Origin: an uncultured Treponema sp.
GTDB lineage: Bacteria; Spirochaetota; Spirochaetia; Treponematales; Treponemataceae
Assembly (NCBI GenBank): GCA_938039145.1
Contig: CALHVG010000068.1
Span: 1-64,000 of the forward strand
Reading direction: 5' to 3'
Length of the DNA: 64,000 nucleotides
A program made the translations under genes and the position numbers. The notes beneath the pieces were generated by a model. That model had not been told where the DNA came from, ran no database searches, and worked only from the letters and a program-made list of their open reading frames with translations. Shown one piece after another: positions 47,989 through 57,340 of the stretch (positions are counted from its first letter, which is position 1; every line of letters begins with the position of its first letter).

Positions 47989-48021
47989 GGGCTGTCAAAA
48001 AAGCAACTGATTTTTAGACAG
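47989..48021 (+). repeat. Weak GGGCTGTC hairpin repeat
   Basis: GGGCTGTC (47989-47996) and GACAG (48017-48021) with an AAAA/TTTT inner stem form a degenerate third copy of the hairpins at 4552 and 7624. It lies 12 bp after the YD-like protein stop codon, so it probably ends that transcript. Confidence 0.5.
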
Positions 48022-48202
48022 TTCCGACCAAAGCTGGGCGACAATTTTTCGCTCCGCTTTCGGTTTTCCGCAAAGATGTAAAAAATCGTTTACCGTTAAA
48101 TTCCATTTATACAATTTTTGCAAAAATGCCGATATTAGACTAACATATTTATACCGATAATTTGAGAGTAATTTTTTCTGCATTTTACAGAGCGAGGCGT
48201 TT

Positions 48203-50254
48203 ATGAAACAAATAGGAATAAAATTAGCGGACGGTTCTTTTTACCCGATTCTGGAAGACGGGCAGCCTGCCAGCAAAAAACTCGGACTGACAACAGTCAT
48301 GGACAATCAGTCTAGGGTTGTGGTGGACCTTTACCGTTCAGATACAGGTACACGTTCAGATACAGGTACAATGGAAGACGCCGAATATATCGATTCCTTG
48401 CAAATTAACAATCTTATTGCCCACCCAAAAGTCAGCGTGGATATTCCCCTAAAAATAACCTTGGACGAAAACAACAGGCTTTCCGCTGTTCTTATCGATC
48501 CCGAAACGGGTGCGACAAGCAACGCCAACATAACGCTCGTCTCTCGGACGCTTGAAGAAAGGCTTGAACCTATGAATTACGACGTAAAAATGGAAGACGA
48601 CGATTTTGACATTCCCGAAACAGTTGATTTGGAAAGCGAAAGTCCCCTTGAAAAATCCGCCGAAAAAAGCAATGCGTCCGCCGCCAAAGTTGCAGGTGCG
48701 GTTGCAGCCGTTGCCGCAGGCGGAGGGCTTTTGGCAAAAATGATGGCAAAGCAGAACGAAAAAAACGAAGCAACGCCTTCAGATAAAAACTCGGAACGCC
48801 TTTCTGATGCGATGGCAAACAAGGCGGATGCGCTAAAAGACATCTCCGAAAAAGCAGAATATGAAATTCCTGCAATCGACGAGACTAAGGACGCCCCGAC
48901 GGGCGATACGGAAATCCCGACGAACGAACCGATTGAAAATACCGCAGACGATATTTTTTCAGAATCCAACGCTGCGGAAACTGCAACAGAAGAAAAATCT
49001 CCGTTTGACGATACGCTCCCGGATTTTTCCGATGACGCAGACAGCGAACTTCCGAGTTTTGATGACGATTTGAATCTTCCCGAAGTCGGCGAAAACCCAA
49101 CTGAAGCGATTTCGGAAATTCCCGAGGAAAACGCAATCGACGAATCTAAAGACGCTCCGGCGGATGGTACGTTAGACACGGCGTTTGACGACACATTGAA
49201 CTTCGACCTTCCGGACTTTGGAGAATCCGCCACGGAATCAGCGGATTCGGAAGATCCGTTTTCTTCGCTCGATTCGCTTGGCGGCACGGACAAAACGTTG
49301 GACGCTGGCTCGCCGTCCGATTCTCCGTCCGAAGAAAACGAAAATATGCAAAAAGCGGACGAATCGGAAGACCCGTTTGCGCTCCCTGATTTTGACGAAT
49401 CGGAAAATGCGGCAGCAACGGACAGCACAAACGAACTGAACGAACTTGATTTACCAGATTTCCCCGAAATCGAAAATTCAAAAACTGATAATCTTTCGGA
49501 TTTGGATTTACCCGACTTTCCCGAAACCGAAAATTCAAAGACGGATGACTTTTCAGAGTTCGATTTACCAGACTTCCCCTCAGAGGAGAACCTCAACATG
49601 AATGACGACAATTTTATGGACACGGCACACGAAAAAGATGACGATATTTTTGCAGATTCGCCCGAGAACACAATGGCAGAGACGGGCAACGCGCTTGATT
49701 TCGACGGACTTTATGACAAAGAAACCGTTGCTGGGACTTCCTATTCAGAAGGAAACAGCACAGCTGAAGAAATCCGAAAGAAAACAAAGATTCCCGTGCT
49801 AATCTGTCTTGTGTGCGCGGTCATATGTATCATCGCGGTTGTTTTTATGCTTTTGGTCGTTCCTTCAAAATACAATCTTCTCGGAAAGCGAAAAGCAGAT
49901 ACGCACGAGCAGGTTGTTACAGAACAGAAAATCACGGAATCGATTCCTGCTCCCGCGCCTGTGCCTGAATCCATGCCGGAGTCAAAGCCTGCCCCGCAAA
50001 CTCAAGCAAAGGAAGACGAAATTGTCATAGTAACCGAACCGGAAATCGTTGAAACCGTCGAGCCGGAAAAACCTTCCGAGCCGGAAAAACCGAAAGTAAT
50101 CACATACAAAATAAAATGGGGCGACACACTTTGGGACATCGCAAACGCATATTACAAAAATCCGTGGCGTTATCGAATGATAGCCCGATACAACAACATA
50201 AAAAATCCCGACTATATAATTTCAGGAACAACGATTCAACTTCCGCAAGAATAA
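48203..50254 (+). CDS. LysM-domain membrane protein with long acidic region
   Basis: This 683-aa protein has an N-terminal globular domain (about 1-135), an Ala-rich stretch, then a long Asp/Glu/Ser/Pro-rich region (about 220-520) containing DLPDFPE-type repeats. One TM segment follows (about 531-553: VLICLVCAVICIIAVVFMLLVV), then a Pro/Glu linker and a C-terminal LysM (from about 633: ITYKIKWGDTLWDIANAYY through IISGTTIQLPQ). The LysM should bind peptidoglycan outside the membrane. Residues RSDTGT are duplicated by a perfect 18-bp tandem repeat (48335-48352 and 48353-48370). RBS GAGG is present. Confidence 0.85.
   Translation: MKQIGIKLADGSFYPILEDGQPASKKLGLTTVMDNQSRVVVDLYRSDTGTRSDTGTMEDAEYIDSLQINNLIAHPKVSVDIPLKITLDENNRLSAVLIDPETGATSNANITLVSRTLEERLEPMNYDVKMEDDDFDIPETVDLESESPLEKSAEKSNASAAKVAGAVAAVAAGGGLLAKMMAKQNEKNEATPSDKNSERLSDAMANKADALKDISEKAEYEIPAIDETKDAPTGDTEIPTNEPIENTADDIFSESNAAETATEEKSPFDDTLPDFSDDADSELPSFDDDLNLPEVGENPTEAISEIPEENAIDESKDAPADGTLDTAFDDTLNFDLPDFGESATESADSEDPFSSLDSLGGTDKTLDAGSPSDSPSEENENMQKADESEDPFALPDFDESENAAATDSTNELNELDLPDFPEIENSKTDNLSDLDLPDFPETENSKTDDFSEFDLPDFPSEENLNMNDDNFMDTAHEKDDDIFADSPENTMAETGNALDFDGLYDKETVAGTSYSEGNSTAEEIRKKTKIPVLICLVCAVICIIAVVFMLLVVPSKYNLLGKRKADTHEQVVTEQKITESIPAPAPVPESMPESKPAPQTQAKEDEIVIVTEPEIVETVEPEKPSEPEKPKVITYKIKWGDTLWDIANAYYKNPWRYRMIARYNNIKNPDYIISGTTIQLPQE
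48335..48370 (+). repeat. Perfect 18-bp tandem duplication inside the LysM protein gene
   Basis: CGTTCAGATACAGGTACA occurs twice in a row and keeps the frame, adding RSDTGT. Identical copies indicate a recent slip event. Confidence 0.9.
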
Positions 50255-50431
50255 GAACGCAAAACTCAAATCTTGCAGAATAATTCGGAAAATCCGCCGC
50301 TCTTAAAATCTTAAAGATTTTGGGATTGGCGGATTTTTTCGTAAAAAGGCTGCCGAGTAAAGAAAAAGCATTCTTGATTCCGGAAATCCTATTTGCCGTC
50401 CGCAAAATAAATGTTATCCTATCCGCACTTT

Positions 50432-52606
50432 ATGAAAAAGTCCGTCGCCGTTATATCGATTTTAGCAATCTTTTCCCTTTCCGCCGGATGCAAAAACGCA
50501 AGCCGAACATTGCAAAAAAAATTCAATTTCAACACGAACTATTTTTTGGGACTTAGGGCATTGGAATCGGGAAAAACAACCGAAGCCGAACAGAATTTTC
50601 TGCTTTGCGCAAAAAAAGGTTCGGGATATTGCGCCCGTTACAGCGAAATCGAATTCATCGGAATGCAAAATAGGCGGAACAGGTCGGCTCTTTGGCAGGA
50701 TTTTCTGCAAAAATACAAGGATGAAGAGGCGATTTTGCTTGCTTCAAGAGATTTTTTCAAATCTCAAGAATTTGCGCAAGTGATTTCTTTGACTGACGAA
50801 ATAAATTTGAAAGAAGCGGAAAATGAACTTGTTTCGCTGCGTTTAAAATCCATGGCGGAAAAGAACGACAGCCGCTACAAAAACGAAGTCTACATGTGGT
50901 TTACGGAACGCGACATTTCCGCCGAACACTACAATTTTTACAGATTAAATGAAGAACTTTTTTCGGAAGAACCAAAAAATCAGGACGAAAAAAATCAAAA
51001 CGGCTCGGTTCAAGAAAAAAACAATTTTTCAGACAGTTTTTCCGCAAGGGCAAAAACAATCAATTTTAGGATTTCGGTTTATAAAAAAAATTACAAAAAT
51101 GCGTTTCCGAATGCGGCTGAACTTCTTTCCGACGCAAAAAACAATCCGCTTCCTCTTTTGCTATATTCCGACATAGGAAAAGCGTTTTCGTATGGCAGCA
51201 GCGATTTTGCAGACAACGCAAAAAAATTGGATTCCGCCACCGGTGAAACTTCGGATTCGGAGCGGCTTTTCTATCTGAACTTTTACGCAGGTCTTCTGTA
51301 CGACAAGTCCGGCAAGTTCCCTTCAAAATCGGAAGAGCGTTTAAAAAATGCCATTAATAGTACCTCCGATGTAAAAAATTTTAATTCAGCACTGGATTGC
51401 ATTGGAAGAGGCGAAAAATTTGACAATGCGCTTTGGTATCTTTTGCGTATAAAATTAAAGCAAAGCACCGACATCGGCGTGAATGCGGTCATCGAAAATT
51501 GCAAATTTTGGCACGAGCCTCATTATTTTGACGACATTCTTGACTTGATTTCAAATTTGCTTTTGACCGAAGGAAAATGGAACGAGTTTTCCAAGATTTA
51601 CAAGGCAATCGACGGCTATGCGACCGACTACATGACATCAAGATTCGCATACATCGCAGGGCGGCTGCTTCAGGAAAATCTTGCGACTTTCGAAAAAAGC
51701 CAAAACGAAAAATCCGTTTTGATTCAGGAAGCTTTTCGCAGGGCGTTGAATTCCGGCTCGGATTATTATTACAGAATCATGGCGATAAACCGGCTTGGAC
51801 TTTCGGAAAAAGAAATTCAAAATCAGCTATGCAAGACCGTTTTACGCAAAAACGAAACGGAAACCGACAAGGAGGCGGAAATCCTTCTTTCGGGGTATGC
51901 GGCATTCGGATTCCCTGAAAAAATCTACCCGGAATTTGTAAAACTGAGCAAAAAAAACACGGAACTTTCGATGGATTCCATGCTTTCGCTTTCCGAATTT
52001 TTGAAAGAATGCGGCGAAAAAAAAGAGCAGTTTTATCCTCAAAGTTTGCGGATTGCGTCGAAAGCCTTCAGGGATGCGGACAGAAATGTTTCAAAAGAGG
52101 AACTTGAACTTTTCTTTCCCAAAAATTACAGTTCGCTGGTCGCAAAAAATTGCCAGACTCATAAAATCCCCGAAGAAATCCTTTTTGCATTGGTTAGAAG
52201 CGAAAGTTTTTTTGACAGCAAAATAAAAAGTTCCGCAAACGCAATCGGACTTACGCAATTGATGGAAGCGACCGCAAGCGATGTCGCCAAAAAACTGAAA
52301 GTCGGAGAGTACAACCTTTTGCACCCCGAAACAAATCTTGAATTCGGAAGTTTTTACCTTGCGGAATTGGCGTCTCGCATGGACGGAAAATGGCTTCCCG
52401 CCCTTCTCGCGTACAACACGGGAATCACAAGAATCCGACGATGGCTTAATGTTCAGAAAAAACTTCCGATGGATCTTTTTCTTGAAATCGCGCCTTACGA
52501 AGAAACGCGAGAATACGGCAGAAAACTTTTGAGCGCAACCTGTATGTATGCGTGGCTTTATAAAAATCAGAGCATAGAAAATTCACTAAAACTTATGCTG
52601 AACTAA
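50432..52606 (+). CDS. Slt-like lytic transglycosylase lipoprotein
   Basis: The product is 724 aa from ATG 50432 (MKKSVAVISILAIFSLSAGC, lipobox LSAGC). A long helical solenoid (about 40-575), like the U-shaped domain of Slt70, is followed by an SLT catalytic domain: ILFALVRSESFFDSKIKSS (catalytic Glu in RSESFF), SANAIGLTQLMEATASDVA, then NLEFGSFYLAELASRM and LLAYNTGITRIRRW. It cuts peptidoglycan strands at the inner face of the outer membrane or in the periplasm. A membrane anchor in a Slt-type protein is notable. Confidence 0.9.
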   Translation: MKKSVAVISILAIFSLSAGCKNASRTLQKKFNFNTNYFLGLRALESGKTTEAEQNFLLCAKKGSGYCARYSEIEFIGMQNRRNRSALWQDFLQKYKDEEAILLASRDFFKSQEFAQVISLTDEINLKEAENELVSLRLKSMAEKNDSRYKNEVYMWFTERDISAEHYNFYRLNEELFSEEPKNQDEKNQNGSVQEKNNFSDSFSARAKTINFRISVYKKNYKNAFPNAAELLSDAKNNPLPLLLYSDIGKAFSYGSSDFADNAKKLDSATGETSDSERLFYLNFYAGLLYDKSGKFPSKSEERLKNAINSTSDVKNFNSALDCIGRGEKFDNALWYLLRIKLKQSTDIGVNAVIENCKFWHEPHYFDDILDLISNLLLTEGKWNEFSKIYKAIDGYATDYMTSRFAYIAGRLLQENLATFEKSQNEKSVLIQEAFRRALNSGSDYYYRIMAINRLGLSEKEIQNQLCKTVLRKNETETDKEAEILLSGYAAFGFPEKIYPEFVKLSKKNTELSMDSMLSLSEFLKECGEKKEQFYPQSLRIASKAFRDADRNVSKEELELFFPKNYSSLVAKNCQTHKIPEEILFALVRSESFFDSKIKSSANAIGLTQLMEATASDVAKKLKVGEYNLLHPETNLEFGSFYLAELASRMDGKWLPALLAYNTGITRIRRWLNVQKKLPMDLFLEIAPYEETREYGRKLLSATCMYAWLYKNQSIENSLKLMLN

Positions 52607-52869
52607 AGAAGATTCTGAATCCAAGCGGAAAATCGTAATTCTGTAAACTGAAAGCACGCCCAAACAAAATTAAAAGTCGGCGCAAAATAATATTCCAGAT
52701 TTTTTTTAGATTTCGATTTCGCACAAACGTTACCATTCTACAAATCCATTCGGCAAATTCCCGACCAAATTCAAAAATCAATTCCGGCGGTTCGTGCCAT
52801 GAAAATCGGTTTACATTTTTTTCGTACAGAATTGAGAAAGATTCAAAAGTCGGATATAGTACGAAACGT
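52607..52869. other. Intergenic region without recognised features
   Basis: 263 bp, AT-rich. TATAGT (52855-52860) lies 9 bp before the next ATG. Nothing else recognisable. Confidence 0.4.
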
Positions 52870-54345
52870 ATGGAAAAGGGATTTGATAACGAAAAATATT
52901 TGAAGATTCAGTCGGAGCATATAAAAGAACGTATAGGGAAATTCGGAAACAAACTTTATCTTGAATTCGGCGGAAAGCTTTTTGACGACTATCATGCAGC
53001 AAGGGTTCTTCCGGGGTTCGAGCCGGATAGCAAACTCAAGATGCTCATGCAGCTTTCCGACTACGCCGAAATAGTCATCGTTATCAGCGCAATGGATATA
53101 GAAAAAAACAAGGTTCGCGGAGATTTGGGAATCACGTATGACATGGATGTTCTTCGCCTTAGGGACGAATTTCAAAGCCGCGGACTTATGGTCGGGAGCG
53201 TAGTGATAACGCATTATAACGGTCAGCATGCGGCGGATATTTTCAGAAAAAAATTAAAAAAACTCAAAATAAAAACATACGTTCATTATACAATTCCGGG
53301 CTATCCTTCGGACGTGGCTCTTATAAATAGCGACAAGGGCTACGGAAAAAACGATTATATAGAAACGATGCGACCGTTGGTTGTGGTAACTGCACCCGGT
53401 CCGGGAAGCGGAAAAATGGCAGCTTGCCTAAGCCAACTTTATCAGGACAATCGGCGCGGAATAAAATCGGGCTACGCAAAGTTTGAGACTTTTCCGATAT
53501 GGAATCTTCCGCTGAAACATCCGGTTAATGTCGCTTATGAGGCGGCGACAGCAGACCTGAACGACGTGAACATGATTGATCCGTGGCATTTGGAGGCTTA
53601 CGGAAAAACTTCGGTAAACTACAACCGGGACATAGAAATCTATCCTGTTTTGGATGCAATTTTCAAAGGCATATACGGAGAGAACCCATACAAGTCGCCC
53701 ACGGACATGGGCGTAAACATGGCAGGAAACTGCATAATAGATGACGAGGTTTGCCGCCGTGCAAGTAATCAGGAAATCATACGCCGATATTATCACGCTC
53801 TTGATGCTTTGGTCGAAGGAAATGGGACTGAAGAAGAGGTGAACAAGATTGAACTTCTGATGAAGCAGGCGCAAATTTCTACAAAGGATAGAAAAGTTAC
53901 AGTGTTTGCTATAGAACGCGGGCAAAAATCCGGAGTTCCTTGTTCTGCCATAGAACTTGAAGATGGCACGATAATCACGAGCGCAACCTCCGATCTTCTT
54001 GGAACAAGCGCCGCTCTGATTCTGAATGCCACGAAACATCTTGCAGGCATAGAGCATAAGGTAAAGCTTATTCCCGCAAAAATGATAGAGCCTATCCAAA
54101 AAATGAAGGTTACATATCTTAGGGGGAACAATCCACGCCTCCACACGGACGAGGTACTGGTTGCCCTTGCGATGCTTTCGGAAGAGGATGAAAAGTGCGC
54201 AAAAGCCTTGGAACAACTTCCAAAACTTAACGGCTGCCAAGTTCATACTACAGTTCTTTTAAGCGAAGTGGATAAAAAAATCTACAAAAAACTCGGCGTG
54301 GATGTAACTTGCGAGCCTGTCACTAAAAAGAACAGGACAATTTAG
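52870..54345 (+). CDS. DUF1846 (UPF0371) family protein
   Basis: This 491-aa protein starts FDNEKYLKIQSEHIKERIG and matches the DUF1846 family over its full length: LPGFEPDSKLKMLMQL, VIVISAMDIEKNKVRGDLGITYD, a P-loop-like TAPGPGSGKMAACLSQL (about 180), MNMAG-type text (DMGVNMAGNCIIDD) and KMTYLRGN-like text near 415. The glycine-rich loop suggests nucleotide binding. Structures exist for the family but its function is not established. TIGR02757 follows after 20 bp on the same strand, probably co-transcribed. Confidence 0.9.
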   Translation: MEKGFDNEKYLKIQSEHIKERIGKFGNKLYLEFGGKLFDDYHAARVLPGFEPDSKLKMLMQLSDYAEIVIVISAMDIEKNKVRGDLGITYDMDVLRLRDEFQSRGLMVGSVVITHYNGQHAADIFRKKLKKLKIKTYVHYTIPGYPSDVALINSDKGYGKNDYIETMRPLVVVTAPGPGSGKMAACLSQLYQDNRRGIKSGYAKFETFPIWNLPLKHPVNVAYEAATADLNDVNMIDPWHLEAYGKTSVNYNRDIEIYPVLDAIFKGIYGENPYKSPTDMGVNMAGNCIIDDEVCRRASNQEIIRRYYHALDALVEGNGTEEEVNKIELLMKQAQISTKDRKVTVFAIERGQKSGVPCSAIELEDGTIITSATSDLLGTSAALILNATKHLAGIEHKVKLIPAKMIEPIQKMKVTYLRGNNPRLHTDEVLVALAMLSEEDEKCAKALEQLPKLNGCQVHTTVLLSEVDKKIYKKLGVDVTCEPVTKKNRTI

Positions 54346-54365
54346 CCGATTTTGGACGTTCGCCG

Positions 54366-55160
54366 ATGACTGAAGAGTTAAAGAATAAGCTAAAATATCT
54401 TGCGGGAAAATATGAGGTTTCCTCGTTTTATGATGAAGACCCGAGCCAATTTCTTAATTGGTATAGAAATCAGGAAGAAGTAGAATTGGCAAGTTTTGTT
54501 GCGGCTCTGCTTGCCTTTGGTTCCCGAACGCAGTTTATTCCGAAAATTCGTTACATATTTGAACTTGCCGATAAAAAGGGCGGATTTCTTTTATGGATAA
54601 AAAAAAGGCATTTTGCTTCCGATTTTCACAATCCGAATGGAAATGACGGCGCAAAGTTTTATCGATTTTATTCATGGGACGACATACGGGTTCTTTTCAG
54701 CGAACTTTCATCCGTGCTGGAAAAACATGAAAGCCTTGGAAAAGCCGTCAAGAATTCTTACGAGAAGAACATTTCCGCTTTCAACTGTAAAAGTCCGGTT
54801 GAAAGAAATCAGGCTTTGTTAAAATCGATTCAGGATTTTTTTCTGAATTCTGCGATAGTTTCAAAAGGTGCAGCCAGCGCAAATAAAAGACTCCACATGT
54901 TCCTTCGATGGATGGTTCGCCAAAATTCCGCCGTTGACAAAGGATTTTGGACTTGGTTTTCGCCTTCGGATCTTATCGTTCCGCTTGACACTCACGTTAT
55001 GCAGGAAAGCGCAAAACTTTGTTTGATTCCGGCAAAAGCAAGCTGTTCGTTCAAGACTGCGGTCCTTCTTACGGAAGAACTAAAATCCGTATGGGAAAAT
55101 GATCCGTGCAAGGGCGATTTTGCTCTTTTCGGGCTCGGCGTAGACGAAAATGCGGACTGA
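54366..55160 (+). CDS. TIGR02757/DUF2400 family protein
   Basis: This 264-aa all-helical protein has the family's landmarks: VELASFVAALLAFGSRTQFIPKIRYI (about 37-62), SANKRLHMFLRWMVR (about 172-186) and SPSDLIVPLDTHVMQ (about 200-214). It distantly resembles HhH-GPD glycosylases in the order LDTHV and FxLFGLGVDE, but the catalytic Lys/Asp set is not clear. It is common in spirochaetes and Bacteroidetes; function unknown. It follows the DUF1846 gene. Confidence 0.88.
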   Translation: MTEELKNKLKYLAGKYEVSSFYDEDPSQFLNWYRNQEEVELASFVAALLAFGSRTQFIPKIRYIFELADKKGGFLLWIKKRHFASDFHNPNGNDGAKFYRFYSWDDIRVLFSELSSVLEKHESLGKAVKNSYEKNISAFNCKSPVERNQALLKSIQDFFLNSAIVSKGAASANKRLHMFLRWMVRQNSAVDKGFWTWFSPSDLIVPLDTHVMQESAKLCLIPAKASCSFKTAVLLTEELKSVWENDPCKGDFALFGLGVDENAD

Positions 55161-55412
55161 TTTTTCCGGACTTTATTTTGCGGAAAATGCACGAATCGCA
55201 CATGAACACGCCGGCTTTATAAAGATTTTAATCCTGTCCGGGAGTTTTCAAAAAACTGATGACACAAACGCCTTTATGAATTAAAATCATGAGCACTGCG
55301 GATTTGAAAACGGTTTGTTTATTCAGTATACAAATAGAACTTACACATTTTATAATAAATCGCAAAAATCACGGAATTTCAGGGAATTGGCAAAAATCAG
55401 GGAGCAAAATTC

Positions 55413-55721
55413 ATGGAAGAAATAAAAACACCGAATCCTAATCAAAATGTGGTTGACAGAGTGCTTGAGGCAATGGAAATGCTGAGACCTCAACTTCAGG
55501 CTGACGGCGGCGATATGGAATTCATAGAAATCGACGACCAAATGCGGGTTCATCTAAAACTTACGGGCGCCTGCGGAAGTTGTCCGATGGCTATAATGAC
55601 GCTCAAAATGGGCGTTGAACGCTACATTCAGGATGCGGTTCCGGAAATTACGGAAGTGGTTCAGGATTTGCCTGAAGGCGTTGACCCCGCCGAATTTGAA
55701 GGTTTCGGCGGAATGTTTTAA
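55413..55721 (+). CDS. NifU-like C-terminal domain Fe-S scaffold
   Basis: This 102-aa protein is a stand-alone NifU C-terminal domain: VVDRVLEAMEMLRPQLQADGGDMEFIEI and LTGACGSCPMAIMTLK with the CxxC that binds a 4Fe-4S cluster. It acts as scaffold or carrier in cluster assembly. RBS GGGAG precedes ATG 55413. It stands alone, with about 250 bp upstream that contain TATAAT at 55351-55356. Confidence 0.93.
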   Translation: MEEIKTPNPNQNVVDRVLEAMEMLRPQLQADGGDMEFIEIDDQMRVHLKLTGACGSCPMAIMTLKMGVERYIQDAVPEITEVVQDLPEGVDPAEFEGFGGMF

Positions 55722-55868
55722 CCGCTCTTTTTTGTAAATATTCTGCGCCGGCTTTTTGCGGATTTTGCATTGCGGATTCATGAATTTTTCGGCGCACACA
55801 TAAATACGGTGTTTTAAAATTTAATTTTTCTAAAACGCTTTGTAAAAAAATAAATTAAGGAATAAACT

Positions 55869-56390
55869 ATGAAAATCGAAAAAAATAAGTTTGTCATGAT
55901 TCACTACACTTTAACGGACGAGAACGGAATCCAAATCGACAGTTCCGTCGGAAAAGAGCCTTTGGGCTATGTTCAGGGAACTGGAATGATTATTCCCGGG
56001 CTTGAATCCCAGTTGGAAGGAAAAACGGCAGGCGACAAATTCCGGGCGGTTGTAGAGCCCAAAGATGCATACGGCGAATACAACGAAAAATTGGTGATGG
56101 AACTTCCCAAGTCTCAGTTTGATTCCCCGGATTCCATCGAAATCGGAATGACTTTTCACGCCACCTCCGAGGAGCAGGGGGCTTTTATCGTTCATGTTGT
56201 GAACGTTACGGATAATTCCGTTACGATAGACGGAAACCACGAACTTGCCGGAAAAAAACTTACATTTGACGTTGAAGTTTTGGAAGTCCGAGATTCAACC
56301 GAGGCGGATTTTGACCAAGGCTGCGGCTGCGGAGGATGCGGCGGCAGCTGTGAAAACGGTTGCGGAGGCGATTGCGGTTCCTGCGGATAA
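55869..56390 (+). CDS. slyD: FKBP-type peptidyl-prolyl isomerase SlyD
   Basis: This 173-aa protein has the SlyD FKBP halves (MIHYTLTDENGIQIDSS, GMIIPGLESQLEGK) interrupted by the insert-in-flap domain (EPKDAYGEYNEKLV), and closes with NHELAGKKLTFDVEVLEV. The tail CGCGGCGGSCENGCGG and CGSCG binds nickel or other metals. It folds proteins and buffers or delivers Ni2+. RBS AAGGAA. No hydrogenase or urease genes are in the window. Confidence 0.95.
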   Translation: MKIEKNKFVMIHYTLTDENGIQIDSSVGKEPLGYVQGTGMIIPGLESQLEGKTAGDKFRAVVEPKDAYGEYNEKLVMELPKSQFDSPDSIEIGMTFHATSEEQGAFIVHVVNVTDNSVTIDGNHELAGKKLTFDVEVLEVRDSTEADFDQGCGCGGCGGSCENGCGGDCGSCG

Positions 56391-56572
56391 TTAATATTTT
56401 GAAAACGCTTTTTATCCGCCCGCAAAAAATGCGTTACTTTTAATCCGAGGATTTTTAGATTTTCGCCAGTTGTTCCGGGCGGATTTTGGGCGCATTTTTG
56501 CAATTCAACAAAAAATGCGATAAATCAGCAAGTTTTTCAAAACCATCTAAAATTGGAGTATTGTTTTTGCAG

Positions 56573-57337
56573 ATGAATATTTATTTTTCTTTGGGGCTTT
56601 GCTTTGCACCGCTTTTTCTATGCTTCATTTTTTTTAAAATATTTTCAAAAATCAATTTTTTAACGGAACTGATTTCATGCATTACCGCAATGTTTGCGGT
56701 TCTTTTTATTTCTTTTGTGCAGTTTTTGCTTTCCTATTCGATTCCCAAATTGACGGCTGCGGACAACACCGTTTTATCGTGGCTTTTAAAGCCGCTTTTT
56801 GTGAACGGGCTCATTGAAGAAGGACTAAAACTGCTTTTTCTTATTATGATTCCCCGAAAAAAGACAGAATTTGCGCATTATTTTATGGCAAGCTTCCTTT
56901 TCGGAATTGCGTTCGGCTGTTTTGAATCCGCAGTTTATTTCTTGCAATATTTGCAATTGGCAAAACTGAAAGGCGCGGAACTAATCTACCACTTGATTTT
57001 TGCAAGAATGTTTTCGTCGGTTTTTGTTCATGCATTTTGCGCAGGACTTTTGGGGCTGTTCATTTGGAGCATCAAAGAAAAACGAGCGGATTTTCTTTCG
57101 CTCGCAATTCCGATTGTTACGCACGGACTTTACGATTTTTTTGTGAGCCAGCCTTCCCGGATTCGCTGGTTCTTTATTCCGACGATTTTAGTATTGATTC
57201 TTGAAAGCAGAATCCGTTACGAAAAAATCAAACCCGAATCGGAATATCAAAAAACTCCGGAGCCGCAAAAAGGCAACTGCGACGCAACGATTGAAACTCC
57301 GCTAAAAGACGCTCCGCCTTTTGAGCGGAAACAATAA
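56573..57337 (+). CDS. PrsW-family intramembrane protease
   Basis: The product is 254 aa from ATG 56573 (MNIYFSLGLCFAP); earlier in-frame starts add an unlikely soluble stretch. About seven membrane segments with PrsW motifs: NGLIEEGLKLL (EExxK), FGIAFGCFESAVY (E), RMFSSVFVHAF (H) and PIVTHGLYDFF (H/D). In Bacillus, PrsW cleaves an anti-sigma factor. The nearest RBS (GGAG) is some 15 bp away. Its partner is not evident; it converges with the M48 protease gene. Confidence 0.85.
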   Translation: MNIYFSLGLCFAPLFLCFIFFKIFSKINFLTELISCITAMFAVLFISFVQFLLSYSIPKLTAADNTVLSWLLKPLFVNGLIEEGLKLLFLIMIPRKKTEFAHYFMASFLFGIAFGCFESAVYFLQYLQLAKLKGAELIYHLIFARMFSSVFVHAFCAGLLGLFIWSIKEKRADFLSLAIPIVTHGLYDFFVSQPSRIRWFFIPTILVLILESRIRYEKIKPESEYQKTPEPQKGNCDATIETPLKDAPPFERKQ

Positions 57338-57340
57338 TTT

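Noticed and set aside
48577..49689. 370-aa Ser-rich frame antisense to the LysM protein
   Set aside because: Mirror of the Asp/Glu/Ser-rich coding region; no RBS and no domain.
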